Shown here: one piece after another, positions 6,727 through 10,060 of the stretch
Layout of the letters: every line of letters begins with the position of its first letter
Position numbering within the stretch: the first letter of the stretch is position 1
NCBI GenBank assembly: GCA_038256935.1
Contig: JBBSJV010000057.1
Span: 1 to 10,060 of the forward strand
Length of the DNA stretch: 10,060 nucleotides
Reading direction: 5' to 3'
Source: JBBSJV01 sp038256935
GTDB lineage: Bacteria > Patescibacteriota > JACMRA01
Notes under the pieces: model-generated
The model's database searches: none
What the model saw: the letters and a program-made list of their open reading frames with translations, nothing else
What the model was told of the DNA's origin: nothing
Made by a program: the position numbers and the translations under genes

Positions 6727-7786
6727 TTAACTTAGAAATCTTTTAATTCCAAGGATTTCCTCAGGTAAGTTTGGAATAATTATATATGGTTTCTCAATTA
6801 ATTTTCTATACATTTGATTAATATCCTTATCATTGAACAATTTAAGGTTTGACTTTATACCAAACGTTTCTTCATTGTAGTGGTCGACAAAAAAATCGTA
6901 ATATCTTGATTCAGAATCAATTAATAATTTAATTAATTTTTTAAAATTGTAACATACATAAAAACTTTCAGTAATTGATTCAGTTTCATCATTGTCTGGT
7001 AAACAAACTGGTGTGAACAATTCAGATTTAATATTAGATAACAATTCAAAGTCCATTTTACCATCGCTTAATTCACCTTGTGATAATTTGATAAATGGAT
7101 ACCTATCTTTTTCAAATTTCCAAACAAAATCTTCACATATTGATACACCTGATAAAAAGTCTTCACCAAATCTTGTGTAAAGATAATTATGATAGTGTCG
7201 AAGATAAAAAATGACAACAAAATATGATCCGAAAGCATCAATTAAAATTTTTAAATTGGATGAAACAAAACCGCCATTAATTCTATCATGCTTTATTTTG
7301 TCATAAACCTGCAACCATTCAGGTTTAGATTTTTCATTTCTATTAAGTGGTTTAAAAGGGTAATTTAGATATCCTCTTAAGTACCTTGCTCTTAAATATA
7401 ATTTTTTATGACTTAAAAATAACTTATCATCTAAAAAGTCATGAATTTCTGGCAAATTATCTTTAATTGTGAAATTTGTACCTTTGATAATTGCCTTTTT
7501 ATCGATTTGATCTAATTCAAGGGAGTTAATTTTTTTCTTAATTTTTTTTAAATTTTTTACTTTTATCAGGAGGGGATTTAAATGCTAAAATTGTATATAA
7601 TTCTCTTAATATATTTTCATATTCAATCGCTACCTCAGTTAATAACTCTGTAATTTTTGATGAATTTATTTTTGTTGCTAAACCACCTTCTTTAAAATCT
7701 GATTCATCTACTCCTATATATTACAAAACTACAATTAATCTATCTTCTAATTCTCTATATCTATAATCATAATAATTTAGATTCAT
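6727..7786 (-). pseudogene. Unknown AT-rich gene, broken by a nonsense codon and a frameshift
   Basis: The longest intact piece ends at 6727 and stays open upstream to about 7584 with no ATG. A second frame starts at ATG 7786 (MNLNYYDYRYRELEDRLIVVL), meets a TAA at about 7721-7723, continues YIGVDESDFKEGGLATKINS and so on through SPPDKSKKFKKN, and ends in the poly-A region near 7541-7556. There an eight-A run shifts the frame into the downstream piece (KKINSLELDQIDKK...). Joining these gives one protein of about 350 residues, so I treat it as one broken gene. KPEWLQVYDKIKHDR followed by a hydrophobic helix resembles the W..YN..KH.R pattern of some HEPN-like defence-associated proteins, but this is a by-eye resemblance only. 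It is visibly more AT-rich than its neighbours. It begins 29 bases after the tRNA-Gln on the same strand. A TTG at 7455 could start a 242-residue remnant, but without promoter or ribosome-site support. Confidence 0.65.
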
Positions 7787-7815
7787 ATAAATTAAAATTC
7801 CAAAAGATCAATTCG

Positions 7816-7889
7816 TGGTTCGGGGACAGAGATTCGAACTCCGATAGTTGGTACCAGAAACCAAAGTCCTACCATTAGACGATCCCCGA
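7816..7889 (-). tRNA. tRNA-Gln (anticodon CUG), CCA encoded
   Basis: The cloverleaf folds completely: acceptor TCGGGGA/TCCCCGA, D stem GTCT/GGAC with loop AATGGTA, anticodon stem TTGGT/ACCAA with loop TTCTGGT (anticodon CTG, complement of 7855-7857), T stem CGGAG/CTCTG with loop TTCGAAT, discriminator A and encoded CCA (7816-7818). It decodes CAG. A single mismatch-like G-U sits in the T stem and in the D stem, both tolerable. Identity Gln follows from the anticodon. Confidence 0.95.
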
Positions 7890-7896
7890 ATTTAAT

Positions 7897-7927
7897 TTAT
7901 TAACTCTGATTGTGATTAAAATGTCAA
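7897..7927 (-). promoter_or_regulatory. Promoter of tRNA-Gln
   Basis: On the minus strand TTGACA (complement of 7922-7927) precedes TTAATA/TAATAA (7897-7903) by 18-19 bases. The tRNA 5' end is at 7889, eight bases further. The -35 is perfect. The REP pair begins 18 bases upstream of it. Confidence 0.55.
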
Positions 7928-7944
7928 TGGTGGGGGTAGACCAC

Positions 7945-8056
7945 GTAGGGGTAAGGCTTGCCTTCCCGTTTCAAATAAGATTAAAAATTATTTTGTAAAA
8001 TATGTATGAATCATCATTGCAGTTGTATTTTGGGAAGCCAGAGGCTTACCCCTACA
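7945..8056. repeat. REPIN-like element: two inverted REP palindromes
   Basis: The left REP (7945-7967) reads GTAGGGGTAAGGC-TT-GCCTTCCC, a hairpin with a small bulge. The right REP (8031-8056) reads TGGGAAGCC-AGA-GGCTTACC followed by CCTACA, in opposite orientation. Together they make an element of about 112 bases with inverted ends and an AT-rich centre, the usual REPIN layout. The units match the REP-like sequences in the RAYT gene at 6219 and 6443. The element lies between the tRNA-Gln promoter and the quinone reductase gene. Confidence 0.7.
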
Positions 8057-8096
8057 GAAGTGACAGCGAATGGGTGATTATAGTTTATTGAGATAG

Positions 8097-8159
8097 ATCC
8101 CGTAATAAAACCACCCTAAAAATTATAAATTTTCAGGGAAACCCGGTTAAATACGGGAT
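8097..8159. repeat. Imperfect 63-base intergenic palindrome
   Basis: ATCCCGTA (8097-8104) pairs with TACGGGAT (8152-8159). Further in, AACC pairs with GGTT, CCCT with AGGG, and AAAATT with AATTTT around a short loop. The right end runs into TGACA, so the outer sequence read on the minus strand is TGTCATCCCGTA, echoing the TGTCAT head of the other repeats. It could be another member of that family or a separate one. With the REPIN it fills the 7890-8211 gap. Confidence 0.55.
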
Positions 8160-8206
8160 GACATCTTCGATGTCAGTTGACAATCACTGCCAATAGATCC
8201 TAACTA
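8159..8206 (+). promoter_or_regulatory. Promoter of the quinone reductase gene with an adjoining perfect palindrome
   Basis: TTGACA (8177-8182), an 18-base spacer and TAACTA (8201-8206) lie ahead of the ATG at 8212, five bases after the -10, again a leaderless-type layout. Directly upstream TGACATC-TTC-GATGTCA (8159-8175) is a perfect 7-base inverted repeat ending one base before the -35, a position suited to an activator or repressor site. It may instead be simply the tail of the neighbouring repeat. Confidence 0.5.
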
Positions 8207-8211
8207 CAGTA

Positions 8212-8826
8212 ATGTCACAGACGATTTCTAAGGCTCTTATTGTCCTTGCTTCTCCTGATTTTGAAACGGATGAAAGAGCTCAACTTCCTCGTACTTTTAG
8301 TAAGATTATTCTTGATGAATTGCAACAAAAAGGCGTTACTGCAGATATTATTGATCTCTATAAAGACACCGAGTTTGACCCTATCTGGTATCCAGAAAAT
8401 CGCAATACCAAGAGTATCGAGTATCAAATCAGGATCAAAAAAGCTGATCTTATAATCTTTGTTCACCCTGTCTGGTGGTTATCTGCTCCTGCAATATTAA
8501 AAGGATTTTTAGAAAAGGTCTTTATCTCAGGGTTTGCTTTTAAACCTCAAAAACCACTACCAACAGGCTTGCTTCAAAATAAAAAAATGTGGGTCCTTGC
8601 CTTTAGCGATCGCCCTGCCTGGGAATATCGCATGATCCAGCGAGATATTGTAAAGCTATTTTGGAAAAGAGGTATTGCCGATCAAACTGGTATGGATCTA
8701 AATATGTTCAAACACTACGGTGATACTAGAGAAGTCAATGTTGTTAAAATCAAAGATTGGCAAAAGAAACTAAGGCAGATTTGCAAAAAAATCAACTCCA
8801 AAGATAGTATTTTAGATCTTTTATAA
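8212..8826 (+). CDS. NAD(P)H:quinone oxidoreductase-like flavoprotein (flavodoxin fold)
   Basis: This 204-residue cytoplasmic protein is of the Flavodoxin_2 (NQO/MdaB/YwrO-like) family, which uses FMN or FAD to reduce quinones or other acceptors with NAD(P)H in two-electron steps. Residues 7-15 (KALIVLASP) form the first strand leading into the flavin-phosphate loop. ELQQKGVTADIIDLY (36-50) is the typical helix-strand. ADLIIFVHPVWWLSAPAILK (78-97) followed by GFLEKVFISGFAF is the strongly conserved family core, where P-x-WW contacts the flavin. The length is typical. The product could as well serve as a modulator of drug activity or a potassium-efflux ancillary subunit; the sequence cannot decide. 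It is co-transcribed with the next gene, whose ATG begins one base after this stop. Confidence 0.88.
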   Translation: MSQTISKALIVLASPDFETDERAQLPRTFSKIILDELQQKGVTADIIDLYKDTEFDPIWYPENRNTKSIEYQIRIKKADLIIFVHPVWWLSAPAILKGFLEKVFISGFAFKPQKPLPTGLLQNKKMWVLAFSDRPAWEYRMIQRDIVKLFWKRGIADQTGMDLNMFKHYGDTREVNVVKIKDWQKKLRQICKKINSKDSILDLL

Positions 8827-8827
8827 T

Positions 8828-9511
8828 ATGAACTCAAACACTGCCCTAAATCGCATTTACTACGTCTTTTTATTTATAAGTCTAGTTTCACTTGTGTTTT
8901 ATTTAGGATTTCTTTTTGGAAGCAGAGAATGGCTCAATGCTCAACCGGTTAATCTATCAATTACCAATCCAAACTTGCAAGCCAAAAATAGTATTTCTGA
9001 TATCCAGCTTAGATCAATTTTAGGTTCTGTTGATGGCAGTACAGTACAATCCTTTGGACAATTGTATTTTTTGATAAACGGAGATGGTCAAACTGAGATT
9101 GTAATCAATCTAGATAATATTCCAACCACCATAGGTCCAGCAGGAGGGCCAAATGTAGCAGTACCAGATCAATTAAGTATAGAAGTTGCAACTAGAGTCA
9201 AAGATGAGAATAACCGAGATACCTATGAATACAGAAATATCAGTCCAAATCCAGATGTAAAAGCCTATATCGCACTCAATGAACCAGTCAATAACATCCG
9301 AAGTGGTAGATTTACAGGAATTATCGATGAGTCTATAGTAGATAGCCAAAATGGCAGACAAAACTTTGAAAGGCTGGTGTTTAGAAGCCTTAACGGAGAC
9401 GTGAATAATATCTTTATAGATAGAGACCCTGACCTACCATTTATGGTCAGAGGAAACACAGAAGCAGGAGTACAAGGCCAAACAGCCCCATTTTTCTGGG
9501 TAAAGTTTTAG
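8828..9511 (+). CDS. Membrane-anchored extracytoplasmic protein of unknown function
   Basis: This 227-residue protein has one N-terminal membrane helix (about 10-31, IYYVFLFISLVSLVFYLGFL) after a short polar start with Arg 9, so the remaining about 190 residues should face outward as a signal-anchored domain. I see no Cys for lipid attachment. The outer part alternates short hydrophobic and polar stretches (GQLYFLINGDGQTEIVINLD, LSIEVATRVKD, GRFTGIIDES, LVFRSLNGDVNNIFIDRD, FFWVKF), suggesting a compact beta domain. I do not recognise the family. Its ATG is one base after the upstream stop, so it is translationally coupled to the quinone reductase. The stop TAG is shared with the first bases of the structured repeat that follows. 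Confidence 0.7.
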   Translation: MNSNTALNRIYYVFLFISLVSLVFYLGFLFGSREWLNAQPVNLSITNPNLQAKNSISDIQLRSILGSVDGSTVQSFGQLYFLINGDGQTEIVINLDNIPTTIGPAGGPNVAVPDQLSIEVATRVKDENNRDTYEYRNISPNPDVKAYIALNEPVNNIRSGRFTGIIDESIVDSQNGRQNFERLVFRSLNGDVNNIFIDRDPDLPFMVRGNTEAGVQGQTAPFFWVKF

Positions 9512-9664
9512 CCCCACGGCGATTTAGAGAAGTGCTAAGCGAAGCTAAGCATGAACAGATTGGACTTGTTCCGATCCTTGAGCCATGCGGCGAGCTAAGG
9601 TGCCAGTTTACGCAAGTAAACGAAACGAAGTGGCCTGATTTATTCAGGACATTTTGATTCGTTT
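9509..9664 (+). ncRNA. Structured element copy A, possible operon 3' end/terminator
   Basis: It begins TAGCCCCACGGCGA at the stop codon of the upstream gene. Stems: GATTGGA/TCCGATC (9558-9564, 9570-9576); GTTTAC/GTAAAC (9606-9611, 9616-9621) closed by a GCAA tetraloop; CCTGA/TCAGG (9634-9638, 9644-9648); and AAACGAA/TTCGTTT (9623-9629, 9658-9664) enclosing the latter and running into T6. The last stem plus T run is terminator-like. A diverged copy follows (9669-9794). I do not recognise a known RNA family. ncRNA is the closest type; a DNA-level repeat is an alternative. Confidence 0.5.
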
Positions 9665-9668
9665 TTTC

Positions 9669-9794
9669 TAGCCTCACGGCGACTGAGAGAAAGGCAATGC
9701 GAAGCATTAGCTAGAACAGTCTGGATTTATTCCAGGCTAGTAAGTAAATGAAACGACCGAATGGTGGCCCGACTTGATCTAGGTAGACTTCGGT
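9669..9794 (+). ncRNA. Structured element copy B (diverged tandem copy of A)
   Basis: It starts TAGCCTCACGGCGACTGAGA, colinear with copy A. Stems: AATGC/GCATT (9696-9700, 9704-9708), AGTCTGGA/TCCAGGCT (9718-9725, 9731-9738) in the place of A's GATTGGA/TCCGATC, and ACCGAA/TTCGGT (9756-9761, 9789-9794) in the place of A's AACGAA/TTCGTT. Shared single-stranded words are CACGGCGA, GCGAAGC, GAACAG, AAGTAAA, GAAACGA and GTGGCC. It is shorter than A, lacking the GNRA hairpin. No reading frame runs through A and B, and no gene is seen from 9512 to 9955. Confidence 0.5.
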
Positions 9795-9840
9795 TTGCCT
9801 GCACATCGATTGATAGAATTTATCAGATTTAACTTTTAAC

Positions 9841-9878
9841 TGTCATCCTGAACTTGTTTCAGGATCCTCTGTGGTGGC
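9841..9878 (+). repeat. Single TGTCAT-type repeat
   Basis: TGTCATCCTGAACTTGTTTC continues to CTGTGGTGGC. Inside it, ATCCTGAA pairs perfectly with TTCAGGAT around CTTGT. Head (TGTCATC) and tail (CTGTGGTGG) match the unit at 1907-1943, while the hairpin between differs in sequence but not in layout. The remaining spacer 9879-9930 is AT-rich without other signals. Confidence 0.6.
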
Positions 9879-9930
9879 TAGTTTATGCTAAATTTCAAAT
9901 TTTAAATACCATAATATAATAGGCTCTAGG

Positions 9931-9949
9931 CTAGAAGAATAACTTCTAG
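9931..9949. promoter_or_regulatory. Perfect inverted repeat before the transposase start
   Basis: CTAGAAG-AATAA-CTTCTAG is a perfect 7-base inverted repeat directly followed by TATACT (9950-9955) and ATG. It may be an operator, or part of the insertion element's left end. The terminal inverted repeat of the element cannot be set without its right end. Confidence 0.35.
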
Positions 9950-9955
9950 TATACT

Positions 9956-10060
9956 ATGAATATGATTAAGTTCGGTAAATTAAGCAGTTACCATGTAAAA
10001 AAGATAATGTGGTTGTTTTGCATTGACATTGATGCCACAAAAGCGAGTCTCATTCTAGGG
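9956..10060 (+). CDS. IS1595/IS1016-like transposase, N-terminal fragment (runs off window)
   Basis: ATG at 9956 opens a frame of 35 codons that is still open at the window end: MNMIKFGKLSSYHVKKIMWL then FCIDIDATKASLILG. The pattern 'KLS..K..K....F..+..A..A+..LG' is the N-terminal helix-turn-helix start of IS1595-superfamily (IS1016 group) transposases, which normally continues with NR-T and a C-terminal DDE/N catalytic domain beyond the window. TATACT abuts the first ATG; the second ATG at 9962 would suit a leaderless start better. The family call rests on a short stretch and is moderate. Confidence 0.55.
   Translation, partial: MNMIKFGKLSSYHVKKIMWLFCIDIDATKASLILG

Noticed and set aside
7541..7560. 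Programmed ribosomal frameshifting at the poly-A run.
   Set aside because: The same gene also carries an upstream nonsense codon and shows no downstream stimulatory structure, so decay or a homopolymer error is simpler.
9173..9707. Several minus-strand open frames of 60-90 codons, including one across the structured repeats.
   Set aside because: They overlap the anchored-protein gene or the folded repeat copies in the wrong frame and lack a promoter or family pattern.
9509..9794. CRISPR array interpretation of the two similar copies.
   Set aside because: Only two copies, more than 100 bases each, diverged in sequence and different in length; no regular spacers and no cas gene nearby.

Overview
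The window is AT-rich bacterial chromosome with short intergenic gaps, no recognisable Shine-Dalgarno sequences, and -10-like boxes placed almost directly before most start codons. A heliorhodopsin, a two-domain Sua5, a REP-associated tyrosine transposase (RAYT) and several families of small intergenic palindromes suggest an environmental, probably small-genome bacterium. Patescibacteria/CPR is my best guess, but no phylogenetic marker here proves it. The genetic code looks standard: the 301-421 codon genes contain no in-frame TGA, which argues against TGA=Gly or TGA=Trp.

Left part (1-2000): an aminoglycoside-phosphotransferase-like gene on the minus strand, running off the left edge, and a divergent Nudix hydrolase gene. 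Each is interrupted by one in-frame stop while the frame stays open on both sides. A small YdeI/OmpD-associated protein follows, flanked on both sides by inverted pairs of a TGTCAT-headed repeat.

Middle (2080-5914): Sua5 (threonylcarbamoyl-AMP synthase for tRNA t6A), a 421-residue protein whose first half resembles a class III nucleotidyl cyclase with an altered active site, a convergent small unknown protein, and a well-conserved heliorhodopsin with all signature residues.

Mobile/repeat part (5915-8211): a RAYT gene on the minus strand carries two REP-like palindromes inside its own coding sequence. A degraded AT-rich unknown gene (one nonsense codon plus a frameshift in a poly-A run) and tRNA-Gln(CUG) follow. 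Beyond them is a REPIN-like pair of inverted REPs matching the sequences inside the RAYT gene, then another imperfect hairpin.

Right part (8212-10060): a two-gene operon (flavodoxin-fold NAD(P)H:quinone oxidoreductase-like protein and a membrane-anchored unknown protein). Next come two diverged tandem copies of a structured element with compensatory changes in two stems, a single TGTCAT repeat, and the start of an IS1595/IS1016-like transposase that continues beyond the window.

The strongest leads are the REP-in-RAYT arrangement, the duplicated structured element after 9509, and the cluster of genes interrupted by single stop codons.
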